In this document: positions 1 through 10,917 of the stretch, in pieces
Layout of the letters: every line of letters starts with the position of its first letter
Position numbering within the stretch: position 1 is the stretch's first letter
From: Miscanthus floridulus
Taxonomy: Eukaryota > Streptophyta > Magnoliopsida > Poales > Poaceae
DNA: 64,000 nucleotides
Assembly (NCBI RefSeq): GCF_019320115.1
Contig: NC_089598.1
Coordinates: forward strand, 86,629,560 to 86,693,559
Direction: 5' to 3'
Notes under the pieces: generated by a model
The model's database searches: none
Seen by the model: only the letters and a program-made list of their open reading frames with translations
What the model was told of the DNA's origin: nothing
Position numbers and translations under genes: made by a program

Positions 1-210
1 ATGAAAGCTTCTGTGGAACAAGTGTATCCAAGTACAAGGAGAACAAAATCTACATGTCTGAGCCATTGTATGGGGGATCCATACGACTTGGTCCATCGAC
101 TGGAGATTGTTGATATTGCTACTGGCGCATCTGAAATGAAGCCCATCCAGGAAAAGATGCAGGGTTCCGAGGCTCTAGGTTGGATTCGACCCAATCTCTG
201 GAAGCTCTAG
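1..210 (+). other. Coding-like tail of an unrecognised gene, cut by the window edge
   Basis: An open frame runs from the first base to a TAG at 208-210 (69 codons). Its last half (ATGASEMKPIQEKMQGSEAL, ending in IRPNLWKL) has a protein-like composition. The second frame is also open over roughly the first 35 codons, so a frameshift or a spliced junction near base 110 is possible. I do not recognise a family. It could be the last exon of a gene lying upstream of the window, or chance. Confidence 0.2.
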
Positions 211-989
211 AGTTTGTGAGCCTGCGACGCCACGCACTCCGTGACTGTGTTAAATTCATAAACTTTGCTTTTTAGATTAAATGTCACTTTAACGTTGGTA
301 TTTAATTTAACAGTATTGTTATCTTATCATACGATCTGTGTATTTTTAGTATAAATTGTTAGTTATCCCATAGCAACACACGAGCACACTACCCAGTATA
401 TTACCTAAACTTGTCAAAATTTCAGTACCGCCTTCTATTCAGAGAGATAAGTCAGAAATACTCCAGAATTCGACAGTCCGCAGAAACACCAGATGGCCAG
501 ACCGCCAGAGCGTCAGTGCTTGATTGGGCTTTGGTCCACTGAATCGCTCTTGCTTGGTTGGGCTTTGCTCAGGGACATCTCACGACTCTTCCATGTTTTT
601 ATTTAGGGACATGATTATCAATATAAGTAGTCTGTTTGATTAAGTGAATAGAATAAGCTGACTTCTTATCAGGTTGGTTGGACGAGACTTTAAGATGAGC
701 CAATTTTATTTTTGGATGGCTGACGAGACTTGTTACTCCTATTTGTTTACTTTTAACTAGAACATAATTATGTGAGGTTTTATTTTGTAGATTTTATTGT
801 AACTAGCAAAATTGCTCGTGCGTTGCAACGAGATTAATAAAAACGTATACTAATTTTTATCCGACTTAAGGTTTAGGTGTAAAAAAAATAATTGTTTACG
901 TTAAAAGATCGATTTTTGTTCAGTGTGTGGACACCCACGATAGATGTGGTTCGTCTCCTCCATCTCGTCGACCTCCTCAAACACCGCTA
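211..989. other. Intergenic, AT-rich, no gene seen
   Basis: No credible reading frame on either strand. The only structure noted is a short near-palindrome at 815-832 (CTCGTGCGTTGCAACGAG). This motif looks like the terminal part of a grass repeat, but the second end was not found. Confidence 0.5.
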
Positions 990-1505
990 CTATCTCTCTA
1001 GCTTGCTCATGTAGGGCACGGCGTTCTTCCTCCGTACCTTCTGAAGTGTGCAATCCCACCGCGCTACTATGTTGTTGCTTTCAGTGTAATGAATGATGCA
1101 GGATACGATGAGGCGTGGTGAGAATGCTAGCACCGCGTCTAATCTACCGCTGACAAGCAGTGTCCCAGATAGAGCCTCATCGTGGGCGTTGGCCCAAACG
1201 GGATGCTTCACATATAGCAAGACCACTGAACTTGCAGAGATTAGAGAGCTTGACTCTGCAACGCCGCTCCATGGCATCGCACTTCGTGAACACCGCACGG
1301 CCGCCTCGCCGCCATGGCCTTCTAGCCATGGAATTCTGATATTCCTATCAATGTATGTTTCTGACGCAGATGCAATGAGGTGCCTCTGCGTGTTGGTAGC
1401 AAGACCAAGCGTAGGGCCAAGCCATGCAGATACACAAGTTTTGTAAGCGAGATGATGCGGCATCGTGTGGGCGCCCTGTAGGAGTATTAAGCCTGTTTGC
1501 ATCAC
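990..1505 (-). other. 171-codon open frame, unrecognised
   Basis: A minus-strand frame of 171 codons overlaps a 117-codon plus-strand frame at 1093-1446. The stretch is more GC-balanced than its AT-rich surroundings, so it may be a captured or decayed exon. I see no family motif, no convincing hydrophobic segment pattern and no splice context. It may equally be non-coding with few stops. No function is proposed. Confidence 0.12.
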
Positions 1506-2795
1506 TATTTGCAGGGAGATAATCTTTTCACCTGTGGTGGTGTGGCCTCTAGTGTTTTTGTGCTCCTATGTTGTATTTCAGTTGGACCGTTTTTTCTTTT
1601 AAACTTTAACAAAGTCAATTGTGTCCATTGTACATGAAATTTTTACCATAGAGTTTACACATCAATATAAGATTACCATAAAAAATTCACAGCAAAGGGC
1701 TAGGCCATGGCTCGGCCCAATCTACTGGCGCATAAGGCCCACGCGGCAGATTGGCCCAACATGGACTAAACTTTTACATCAGAAATCGCCGAGTTTCTCG
1801 AATTCAATTTAGATCCTTCCACATTTTCTTTCCCTCTTGCATTTTTCCACCTGGAACACTTCCTTCTCTTCTATTTCTTTTTCTCATCCTCTTCCCCAAA
1901 CTAGCACCCGATCTCAGGCAGATCCATGCCGACGGAACAGATCAGACACGGACAAAACATTGGTGATTAGGCTGGACGAAAATTTATAGGTGGCAGAATT
2001 TTTGCCTCTTTATTGTTAGGGTATAGATAAATACAAGAGACTATCTATATCTTTCTAAATTGTTATAGAAATATAGATTCTAACGAAAACGTTGTTCACT
2101 CTCTAACAGTTTCTTTAATTGGATATTCAAAACTAGCCATCCTCTATTACGGATTTCTAGTTAGCAAAAAAAAGGAGAGTAAGAATAACTCTCTAAGGTG
2201 CGCATAAGATATAGAAAATTTGTTAGAGGATAGATAGATATAGAAAATATTTTTTATGCAAATGACTCTAAGGCCTTGTTTCGATGCTGCAGTATTAAAA
2301 AACCATAGTATTAAGAAGTTGTAGTTCTAGAATCATTGATGTGCAAAAACCGTGGTTTAGAAAAAAGAGGTCTAGAGTGGAGTTTTTAAAATTAAAAAAA
2401 AACTATAGTTTCAGCAATACCATGGTATTGAAAACCATAAAGTTTAGTGTACCCAAACACTTCGTGACACTCTAAAACTAAAGCATTTTACAAAACCACG
2501 GTATTTTTCTACAACTTTAAAAATACTTTGTATCCAAATCGGGTCTAAATGTTAATTTTAAGGAGCTTAAGAAAAACTCTGGAGATGCTATCGACCACAT
2601 TAGCAAACTTCCCGCGTACATGAACGGGCTCATCCGGCCGATTTACAGGGCCGACTTGTCCAACAAAATAAGGGAATATTTTAGGTTATCCACAGACCAA
2701 ACCTTTTCTATTTATATATGGACCATCATCTCCCATATATATATATATCTAAGCAAACCAAATACAAACACACCCAAGGTGGATTTGAATATATA
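1506..2795. other. Intergenic, AT-rich, with possible MITE remnants
   Basis: No coding potential. A segment at about 2270-2550 begins with GGCCTTGTTTCGATGC and ends near ATCCAAATCGGGTC, loosely resembling opposed ends of a Tourist- or hAT-type MITE, but the inverted repeat is too weak for a firm call. Short A-rich runs are common. Confidence 0.35.
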
Positions 2796-3045
2796 CTCTC
2801 TCTGTCTCAAAAAAAAGTCTCATTCCTCGAGAGCGAAATATTTTCAAATTGCACTAGGTTTATAAAAAATATCAATATTTGTAATGAAAACACGGTTTAG
2901 TATTAATCTAATGATACTTATTACATATCTTAATTATTACTTTTTTTATTTTAAATTATAAGATGTTTTGATTTTTCTAGATAGACTATATAGCTTTTGT
3001 TATGCATATATAATTATGTATAGATTATTATTTTTTGGACGGAGG
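2796..3045. mobile_element. Degenerate Stowaway-like MITE
   Basis: The left side begins after a TA with CTCTCTCTGTCTCAAAAAAA and the right side ends with TTTTTTGGACGGAGGCA. These are opposed, decayed forms of the cereal Stowaway end (CTCCCTCCGTCCCAAAA type). The ~250-bp AT-rich interior without reading frames and the TA at the left border fit the Tc1/mariner-derived Stowaway group. The right border is mutated, so the exact end is uncertain. Confidence 0.5.
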
Positions 3046-3720
3046 CAACGTGGCGGCCAAAAAAAAGGTCCGGAGCATTCGTTCCGAGGGCTGTGCAGAG
3101 CAGCAGAGCCTTGCATTGCAACGCAGTGCACTGGGATCGGCTACTCTCTCTGCCGACGTGGCCGCGGCACGGGGAGGGCGGCGACACCATCTTAGATTCT
3201 CAGGCTCTCAGTTCCGCGGAACCGAGCAGGCAGGCCGCAGGCGGCGGCAGTGTCAGACAGCGGTGCCCCCGCCTGCCGCCCCGTTCCGCTGTGCCGGGCG
3301 GGCCGTCGGTCGGCACGACCGCGCGACATTCCCGGCGGCGTGCGCCGCCCTGTGCTCCTCCCGTTATTTGTCATCCGCCCCCTCCCTCTCAGCCTGCGGT
3401 ACAACAAGCAAGGCGAATCAGAACCTGCAGGCCCGTCGGCGGCGGCGCGGAAGCGCTGTTCCTCGTGCGGCTTGGCGCTGGAGAGTGAGAACTGAGAAGA
3501 ATGTGCGCCCAACAAGGACCGAGGGCCCTGGGGCGGTGGGGCCATGAGCGAGTAAGCTGATGACCTGGCGAGTCGCACTGAGATGATAAACCCAATGTCG
3601 AATTGGTGAGTACGTAGGCGACCTTGTTCAGCTGATGAAGCTGCTAGAGCCTGTTGCTCTTCCAGAGATGATAGTTCATGCAATGAACTCTGAAGCTTCG
3701 TGCCACTTCACATAAGTGTA
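3046..3720. other. GC-rich island with overlapping open frames, no gene recognised
   Basis: From about 3046 to 3560 the base composition jumps to high GC and long frames open on both strands, as expected by chance in GC-rich DNA lacking stops. None gives a known domain. It could be the 5' UTR or first exon of a lost gene, or a fragment brought in by a transposon. I could not assign splice sites or a promoter. Confidence 0.2.
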
Positions 3721-3727
3721 TGCACCT

Positions 3728-3955
3728 ATTCGCTTGATTGTATCAACCATGTTTATCAGTTATGATATAATATTTTTCTCTCACAACTAAAATAGCATAA
3801 TCCGGCTTATAAGCCACAGACGTCCATGTTCGTTTGGGCTTGTTTGACTGATAAGTCATAACTGAAAGTACTGTTGGTTGATTTGGTGTGAGAGAAAAAT
3901 ACGGTTCGTTGGCTGAAAAAGTACGGCTTATAAGCCAAACAAGCCTAAGCGAACA
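3728..3955. mobile_element. Two adjacent MITEs of the TGTTCG family in opposite orientation
   Basis: The second copy (3827-3955) is well preserved. It starts TGTTCGTTTGGGCTTGTTTG and ends with the inverted form CAAGCCTAAGCGAACA, and holds the family core GTGAGAGAAAAATA. The first copy (about 3728-3825) is decayed and carries the same core reversed (TATTTTTCTCTCACA), so it lies in the opposite orientation. Similar elements occur at 26371, 45705, 52674, 53493 and 55947. They lack coding capacity; the superfamily is probably hAT, but no clean TSD was seen here. Confidence 0.65.
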
Positions 3956-4261
3956 GGGCGAGAAACAATCAAGCGGACATGGTGAATAAACAATCCGGTA
4001 TCATTGGCTCATTGATGAGATGCATGCAAGGTGCAGCATTGTGGCTGAGCTGCGGGGGCGCCCTGTCGTGTCTCGCCGTGGCGCCGTCTCAACCACCTGG
4101 CCGAGGGTTTTCCCACCTCTCCGCTGGCGCTGGGCGCTAGCCCAAGGTCTCCGATGGCCGATGCAAAAATGTCGTCCGCCGCCACGTACGTATTATATGT
4201 ATCCAAGGAACACATTCACTTGCCTTTCGGGCAACGAGAGGCGTCCCATGGTCCATTTTGG

Positions 4262-4600
4262 CGCAATTTTTTATAATTTGGTTCTTTTTTTGAAGAAAAT
4301 TTACGTTTAGCGCTCTGGGAGACGTAAACTCATCTTTGGACCTTGGGGGATCGGCGTCAGGACTCATGGTTCCGAGGTAACATGTATCGCCGCCACAGAT
4401 CTTGACTCTGAGGTGCTTGGCCGTGCACAACAGGGCATCCTAGGTGGCGTTGACGTAGCCGGTACCTTCGGAGCCACAGATCATGGCTTCGAGCTCGGCG
4501 CCAAGATCTGTGGCTCCGACCTCGGAGTCCGTGGATCTCGGCTCCGAGCTCGGAGCTCTGGATCCTAGCGCCGAGCATGGATTCTTGTGACCAGTTAAAT
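4262..4600 (+). repeat. Left terminal inverted repeat of the Mutator-like element
   Basis: This arm pairs with 6960-7282 on the other strand. Its inner part is rich in short palindromes built on CGAGCTCGGAGC and CCAAGATCTGTGGC, so single-stranded DNA or RNA from the arm could fold on itself. Confidence 0.75.
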
Positions 4601-4726
4601 TAGGCTTCTTGTGACCAGTTATAACACATTGAAACGACAACTAAACCTGCCCCGGCCTATATATATGCAATGTTGGATGCATTGCTACTTACTTCCCAAC
4701 TAGTATTTCCTTTCGTTGTAGTACCA

Positions 4727-5219
4727 ATGTCTAGAGGGCCGTCCAGAGAGATATGAAAGGGGAAGGGAACTCCCATTATGTGATAGGGTTCTCTCGGTCC
4801 TGATTTTTTTGAGGAAGCTCTTTATGAGAGGTTCTCAGTTGAGAGTAAAAGTGATTTCACCAAAGAGGCATCACTGAGAGGATACGATGAATGGAAAGAA
4901 GAGTGGTCAAAATACATGCATGGTGAGGACTGTCTAGTGCAGATTTTCACTGAGGGAATAGATGGAGGTCGTCATTTCTTCAAATGCCCGCGAGCATGGT
5001 TTATTATTATTACTATTTATTTCTTCAATATGTTCCTCTTCTATACAACTTACATGACATACTTATTGCAGTCTTTCTTGGTCGAAGAAACCTGTGGGTT
5101 CACTAGGTGGGTCGATCCTCGACCTATTTATCCGCATGCGGAGTACATCTACTACCTGTAGGATCGTATCTTCGATCTAGAAAGGGAAGTTAGCAGCGGT
5201 TATAAGGACGACGAATAGC
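4727..5219 (+). pseudogene. GRF-type zinc-finger protein fragment inside the Mutator-like element
   Basis: An ATG at 4727 opens a frame that is broken at codon 10 (TGA) and again just after. Further on, the frame reads a recognisable GRF-type finger: a first exon ending HFFKCPRAW near 5000, an intron of about 70 bp, and a second exon from about 5072 reading ETCGFTRWVDPRPIYPHAEY, followed by FDLEREV. The cysteine pattern (FxCP, then CGF with W) is that of GRF zinc fingers, which bind nucleic acid in other proteins. A TAG at 5159-5161 interrupts the tail. With at least three stops it cannot make a full protein. The context inside long TIRs points to capture by the transposon. Confidence 0.6.
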
Positions 5220-5949
5220 ACGACAACAACAATGGTGCCGGTTCATAAGAGGCACTCTGTAATGATTCATATTGAACCTGTCCTAATCACACGAACAAAG
5301 GGCCTCCGCCGCCACCCCCTGCCGTCACCACCACCAACAATGGAATGATACTGTGGAGAAGGTGCAACACAATTTGCTATGTAGCCATACTAATAGGACA
5401 AACCAATCTTTTTAACGGATCGCATCCATGTGTTTGTTTTTTTGTTTAATCACCTAAGACATGTTAGGATTAGTTGAAGGAACTATGTACCCTTGTTTGA
5501 CACATCTTCTCACATGTCATTTCATGTGCTTGTTGTTTGCTTCAATTACCTAAGGTATATTAGGTTTAGTCCATAACCTCTGTACCCTAGTTTGGTACAT
5601 GTTCTCACATGCCATTTTCATATGTTGTGTGTGTTGAATTAGGTAATCCACTACCTCGTTATGTTTTATTTGCACTACGTGAGCTCAGTTTCACTACCTA
5701 TGTAATATTAAACTCAATATTATGACAACAAATAATAAAACCAACAACACTATGAAAGGTCCAATAATAGAGAACATTAATCAAAATAACAACATTTGAA
5801 GTACATGACGACAAACTAAATAACGCAGAACATGCCCTAGGTACGTCCATACTTAAGTGCATTACATGACAACACAATGCAAAGTCTAAGATTAGACAAC
5901 ATTGTTCATGAATAAACCATAGAACTAGCAAGTCATGAAGACTACTTAG

Positions 5950-6945
5950 TGCAATGAGGCCACTTTTCCTTCCTCTAGGCATTGAGATTCTCCTCCATCG
6001 CTGCCTTCGCTCGGAGCGCACGCTCAAGCTTCATCTCCCTCTCCTCCCTTTACGTAGCAACACGCCTCCTTTCCTCTCTTTCCTTGTGCTCCTTTTTAGA
6101 GTCTCCTCTCTGCGTCTCTTCTCCATCATCTCCTTGTCCTTTGCCTTCCACCGTAACAGTTCTGCATCCACTCCTTGTCTCCTGGCTTGATCTCAGTGTC
6201 GATCCACTGCTTAAAATCATAGAGCGATGGAGGGGTCTACAACAAATACAATTGTTACAAAACAAATAAATCATGCAAGACTTGCATTTGACATAAAATA
6301 ATTATTACACAACATCAATTTCTCACCATCTTGTTAATGCGTCGCTGATGAAGTGTAGGCTCAAACGCAAAATTGGCACACATCCAATACCACTGCCTAT
6401 ACGTGTCCTCTTCATCAGGACCTTGGCTACCTTGCAAGGATCACCGCACCAGCACATGGGCACTGGAATACCACTAGGCAGAGGACAATGGGTCGAAGGT
6501 ATTTCTGGTAATCCGGCCATAACTACAATTGAACCAAATTTGTTCTAAGAACCGAAAAGCAATGAATATTAAACCCTAAACCTAGATTTTTTTCATTTAT
6601 TGCACATAAATGAAAACATAATATAACACGATGATAAGAGATTACCTTGGCTTACTAGCTTTACAACGTCCTTGACATCCTACCGTTACATAATACAAAA
6701 AATAAAAAATTACTTCAAACATTAGGTAATAACAGTATCTAGGGTTGCAAAATAGATGTAATATATACCAAATCAATGCGTAAAAATGATAAGGGGAGAG
6801 AGGATACCTTGCTCGCGAAGATGTATGGATCAAATCCAAGTATCCAAGGTCAAACTCGTCGATTCAAGAGATTGAACGGGTTAGGGAGAGGAAGAACCCG
6901 AGAGGGAGGAGGAAGAAATGAAAGCAGCATCGGTAAGAAAAATTT
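5950..6945 (-). pseudogene. Second zinc-finger gene fragment, antisense, inside the Mutator-like element
   Basis: Read on the minus strand, a 5'-UTR-like stretch and short first exon (about 6945-6770, FDPYIFASK) are followed by an exon at about 6520-6325 with MCWCGDPCKVAK, then after a one-base frameshift EEDTYRQWYWMCANFAFEP. The next exon near 6230-5950 contains QWIDTEIKPGDKEWMQ and a charged Lys/Glu/Arg-rich tail. The CWCGDPC pattern and the following Cys resemble the GRF-like finger proteins widespread in grass transposons. The frameshift and several stops in the charged tail mark it as broken. It converges with the plus-strand fragment at 4727-5219, so both may be pieces of one family captured separately. 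Confidence 0.55.
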
Positions 6946-6959
6946 GGCCGTGAGTTTTG

Positions 6960-7282
6960 AATCCATACCCGGCGTCAGGATCCATGGCTCCGAGCTCGGA
7001 GCCGAGATCTACGTACGGCTCCGAGGTCGGAGCCACAGATCTTAGCGCTGAGCTCGAAGTCAAGATCTATGGCTCCGATGTACCTAGCCACGTCAACGCC
7101 ACCTAGGATGCCCTGCTGTGCACGGCCAGGCACCTTAGAGCCAAGATCTGTGGCGCCGAGACGTGTTAACTCGGAGCCATAAGTCATGACACCGACCCCT
7201 AGGGTCCAAAGATGAGTTTACGTCTCTTCAGAGATGGAGGAAACGTAAATTTTCTTTAAAAAAAACCAAATTAAAAAAAAAA
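6960..7282 (-). repeat. Right terminal inverted repeat of the Mutator-like element
   Basis: Inverted copy of 4262-4600. The outer poly-A run (poly-T on the other strand) and the block AAACGTAAATTTTCTT match the left end in reverse. Several substitutions separate the two arms, so the insertion is not recent. Confidence 0.75.
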
Positions 7283-7292
7283 CCATTTTGGC

Positions 7293-7698
7293 ACCACAAG
7301 ACGACGCGAGGAGACATGCTGTTCGATCCGTCCTAGTAAGCGACCCCATGCACGGCATTCCGGCAAGGTCTTGTGGTGGATGCGAGCAGCCGGAACGGGC
7401 GAAAGGACCGAAGCTACCAACAAGGCGTTTCAGGCGGCCGGCAAAGTACAGCCGCACATTCCATCGGTTACACAGTGGTTTTTGACGGCGCAAGGAAATA
7501 CATTAGCACAAGGATCTCGCGGTTGATTTGATTGCGAAATCACATCTACGTAGGTGTTCAAACAATGCGTTGCGGCCGTGTGTATGTTGTGTGTAGATGA
7601 GTAGATCAAGACCTGAGGATTGCCAATGCTTGAGCTACATGGATATCACACAGCAAATGCATCAGTTGGAATAGGTTTTTTTTTTGTTGACCTGGAGA
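7293..7698. other. Intergenic, no gene seen
   Basis: Mixed-composition DNA between the Mutator-like element and a SINE. A 65-codon plus-strand frame (7288-7485) and its antisense shadow show no family features. Confidence 0.4.
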
Positions 7699-7869
7699 AG
7701 GGCGGGCCTGGTGCAAACGGTAGAGTCTTACCGTCTGTGACCGGAAGGTCTCGGGTTCGAGTTGCGATCTCCTCGTATTGCACAGGCGAGGATAAGACTT
7801 GCCACTGACATGCTTCCCCAAACCCTGCACAGAGCGAGAGCTCTCTGCACTGAGTACGCTCTTTTTTTC
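7699..7869 (+). mobile_element. tRNA-derived SINE
   Basis: The ~170-bp unit starts near GGCGGGCCTGGTGCAAACGG, carrying an A-box-like promoter (TGGTGCAAACGGTAGAG at 7709-7725). A B-box, GGTTCGAGTT, lies at 7754-7763. The ~40-bp spacing between boxes is that of an internal RNA polymerase III promoter. The body continues through CACAGGCGAGGATAAGACTT and GCACAGAGCGAGAGCTCTCT and ends in a T-run at 7861-7868. This layout and wording match abundant panicoid-grass SINEs. A clean target duplication was not found. It is not a working tRNA gene because the cloverleaf does not close. Confidence 0.75.
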
Positions 7870-8120
7870 TTCATAAAAGGGAGCGTGTGTGTGTTTATAA
7901 GCGTAGTCCGCGTATGTACTATTACTGTATATATGTTACAATAACAAAATCGATCCAGCAATAATCTTTTACTAAAAAACAAACGATCATATATCAACAT
8001 ACACAAAGCTTTACCAATGTATTTCAAAAAATAATAATTGAGTTCCGTGCATACTAGGCAATGCGGCTCATTAAGGAGAATATGTGATCATGAACAAAAA
8101 AAAAACAATTAGTACACTTG

Positions 8121-8591
8121 GGGCAATCTCAGTGCTTGAAACTTCACACGATTTCTATGGTAACCACGTCAGCACAAAACCATCAATAGAAATTCCTATC
8201 GGTCTTTTCTCTCACTTCATTATCCCTTCCTCCCTCACTGCACTCTCCTCCACTGTGAGCGGCCGACACATGAGCGCGGCGGCATGGGTGGGCGTGCAGC
8301 GTGAACGAGTGGCGGCCGGCGAGCAAGCTTGCAGGGCTACCGGCGGGCGTGCACGAGGAGCACCTGTTGTGGACCCCACTTATCGAAACCATTGGTTTCC
8401 TCCCACCACCGAAATTGCAGTTTCTTCCTCCCTCGGTTCACAAGAGCCGACGTCGTTTCTTCTGAGAGAAACGATTTTCTCTAATTTTTTTTCTCTTTTC
8501 TCATTAATTAGGTTGCCATTTCAGTATTTTGTTTAGGTGGAAGTCATTTGATATAGATAGAAACCCTTATTAATTTCTCATGAGAGTGCCC
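8121..8591. mobile_element. Possible small TIR element
   Basis: GGGCAATCTCA at 8121-8131 and TGAGAGTGCCC at 8581-8591 are inverted, with 10 of 11 matching. The interior has a GC-rich patch with chance open frames (8084-8536) and no domain. No target duplication was found, so this is a tentative non-autonomous DNA transposon. Confidence 0.35.
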
Positions 8592-9136
8592 TTATTAATA
8601 TCACATCTCATCAAGGGTGTCGCAGCCATAAAAAGGAAAGATGGATCCAAAACTACAACCCGTGGACAATAAATTCACTCTATTTTGTAGGCGTTTTTTT
8701 TGTTTTTTTCCCTTGTTGGAATATGTACAAATTTGGAATACTTAAAATAACGTTTCCTATAATGTCGAAGCACTAAGAAGCTGAAAAAAAATACAACTGG
8801 CCCTGATCAATAGAAATGGCCGCCACATGTGCATCGAAAACTTGATTAGGTTATTTTTTCTAAGTACATGAAAACTACTCTAGGCACGTTCATAACTAAT
8901 ATAAATCAACTAGAGTAATACATTCAAATTAGATGTTATGTATGGTGTAGCTCTATAAAATTAAACCATACAATAGAAACCATCTGGAGAAATATAAATA
9001 AAATATCCTAAATTGATGTATGCATGTGTTAATTCGCCGAGAACATAGAAGTTTGAGACAAAACAACTTTAAACACAAAACACATCCCAAAGGCAACGGC
9101 GTGGCAAAATAAACCCTAAAATTCTTTTCATGGTAA
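8592..9136. other. Intergenic, AT-rich, nothing recognised
   Basis: No reading frame of note on either strand, and no repeat or RNA signal that I can support. Confidence 0.5.
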
Positions 9137-9243
9137 GGGTCTGTTTGGAACGCAGGAATTTCACAGGAATCTCGTAGGAATCAGTTCAACTTCACAGAAA
9201 AAACGCAGGAACATAAATCTTTTCCTGCAGTCCAAACAGACCC
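9137..9243. mobile_element. Tourist-like MITE with TAA target duplication
   Basis: A 107-bp element begins GGGTCTGTTTGGA and ends TCCAAACAGACCC, a perfect 13-bp terminal inverted repeat. TAA flanks both sides (9134-9136 and 9244-9246). TIR sequence, length and TAA duplication together match Tourist MITEs, which are moved by PIF/Harbinger transposases. Confidence 0.85.
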
Positions 9244-9431
9244 TAAATCTAATACTTCCTGGGATCATAAATTTTGTTTTGCCTTTGACTATGAATTCGC
9301 TAAATTATATACAGAGTGATAACACAAGACTTGTATTATTCGATTTGTTACGAAAAAAAACTTTTTATGATTTTAAAAAGTTTCCATTTAAAAAAATATA
9401 TTTATGGTTATTGTTACTCAAAGTATGACCT

Positions 9432-10360
9432 AAGAGCATCTCCAAAAGTTCTCTATTTGCCTTCCTAATACTTGATTTTTAGGAAAATCAGAAAAAATCT
9501 CTCTCCAAACAGTTCCTAATACATCCTCTTAATATTTAGGTATTTGGAAAAACTGAGCCAGTTCCACGTAACTTTACGCAACTATTGAGTCGCGCTGATG
9601 CGAGAGTGTTGCCCGTGCGCCTCCGTGCTAGCCCGCACCGCCGTGGGAGCCCTGCTCGCGCGCCTCCGCGCTGGCCCGCGCCGTCGTAGGAGCTCCCCGA
9701 CCCGTCGCGCTGGCCTGTGCCGCCGCGCCTCCACTAGGGCCACGCTCGCCTTCCACGCGCCGCGCGTGCAGGCCGCGTGTCCGCCAAAGCCACGCTCGCC
9801 CGCCCGCGCCGTGCTCGCCGTTCGCAGGCCGCACAGTACGCGTTGCCATCCGCCCAGGACGTGCTGGCCGCGCCGCGCGTGCTCGCCGGCCGCCACCGTT
9901 GCGCTCGCTTGCGCCGCTGGCCCCGCGCTCACTGGCCGGCGCCGCCACGTGCGCCCGCTCGGCTGGCTACGCCGGTACTACGCGCGCTCGCCCGACGCAG
10001 CATGCGTTCTGCGTCTCTGTGGTTGGGAGAGAAGTACAGAACGAGTTGATGTGGCCATCTATGACTCGTTGTGCCCTGCCAAGGCTGGTTGTGGCCGGCT
10101 ACTGATGATGTGCTTGTCCATCAGATGATGGTACAGACCGGCACGATTGTCTATTGGTTGTTGTTGTGCTTGTCTGCTGCTACTGGCCGGCTGCTACGCT
10201 TGTCTGCTGCTACTGACGGTGGCGGCGGCAGGGAGGTCATGACGTTAGGGGTTCGACGCGCCCTGTGACATCTGGCGACAGAAAAAAAAGCCGCAAAAAA
10301 ATAGATGTGAGATCCAAATTTGATTTTTAAAAGTAATTTATTAGAAACTTTTGGAGATGG
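9432..10360. mobile_element. TIR-bounded element with a GC-rich core
   Basis: CATCTCCAAAAGTT at 9437-9450 is exactly inverted at 10346-10359 (AACTTTTGGAGATG). The AT-rich margins enclose a very GC-rich core (about 9590-10260) made of drifting repeats of a GCGCTGGCCCGCGCCGCCGTG-like unit, plus a duplicated CTTGTCTGCTGCTACTG. Long open frames on both strands in the core are a by-product of base composition. The outer border and target duplication are unclear, so the superfamily is not assigned. Confidence 0.5.
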
Positions 10361-10917
10361 TTTTTTTTTCTTTCAATATCTTTAAAACTACAAGTTTTAG
10401 AAGGAAAAAATAGGGAACGATCCTCTATGTTTTCAGTCCGAGAAACCAGCTGGTAGATGATGGAATGGCCCGGTGAAAACAGGTCGATCGTCGATGGGTT
10501 CGCATGTGCTGTGTGAAAACAGGTCATGCATCAGCAATCTGTATCCACCGCAGGCACAGCCAAGCGAATCACAGTCACCAACGGTTAAAACCACCTGGCA
10601 GCGGCGCCACCCCTGCCCCCGCCGTTAAATCTCTCCTCGCTGCTTCGCATTCTGGTGCACCCTGCGGGAGCCGACAAAGCCCACCACCCCTCCCGCTTCC
10701 TCACCCTTTTATTCTCCATCCACGAGCAGTGGAGCAGGCACCGGCACCACCCCGGCGGCGCTGCGTTCCCGCCCGGCCACCCCCGCATTGCGAGGTGCTG
10801 TCCACGCCTGCTGCAGTGCTGCCACTGCCAGCTCTGTTATCTCGGAGCGGAGGAGATCGAGGAGACATGTTTACATAACATGTCTGCTGCTGCTGTTGCT
10901 GGGTCTTTCGTGAGCAG
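10361..10917. other. Region upstream of the CslA relic, no CslA exons
   Basis: GC-rich DNA from about 10600 to 10860 with open frames on both strands but no cellulose-synthase-like motif. None of the 5' half of a CslA gene (N-terminal membrane span, first catalytic aspartates) is present here, so the relic begins abruptly at about 10918. Confidence 0.5.

Larger units (their letters stand above)
4262..7282. mobile_element. Mutator-like element with long TIRs and captured gene pieces (Pack-MULE-like)
   Basis: A direct repeat CCATTTTGGC flanks the element at 4253-4262 and 7283-7292, matching the 9-bp (range 8-11) target duplication of Mutator elements. Just inside, the two ends are inverted copies of each other for roughly 300 bp: both contain AAGAAAATTTACGTTT, then GACGTAAACTCATCTTTGGAC, then a block around GGCCGTGCACAACAGGGCAT. 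No MuDR transposase is visible, so the element is non-autonomous. Its interior carries two convergent, broken GRF-like zinc-finger gene fragments, which fits gene capture by a Pack-MULE. The exact first and last bases of the TIRs are uncertain by a few nucleotides because of poly-T drift. Confidence 0.8.

Noticed and set aside
7699..7790. Possible tRNA gene, because of A- and B-box promoter elements
   Set aside because: No closing acceptor stem or proper anticodon arm; length and tail fit a SINE.
9598..10128. 176-codon Arg/Ala-rich plus-strand frame
   Set aside because: Chance opening in a very GC-rich repetitive core, with equally long frames on the other strand.
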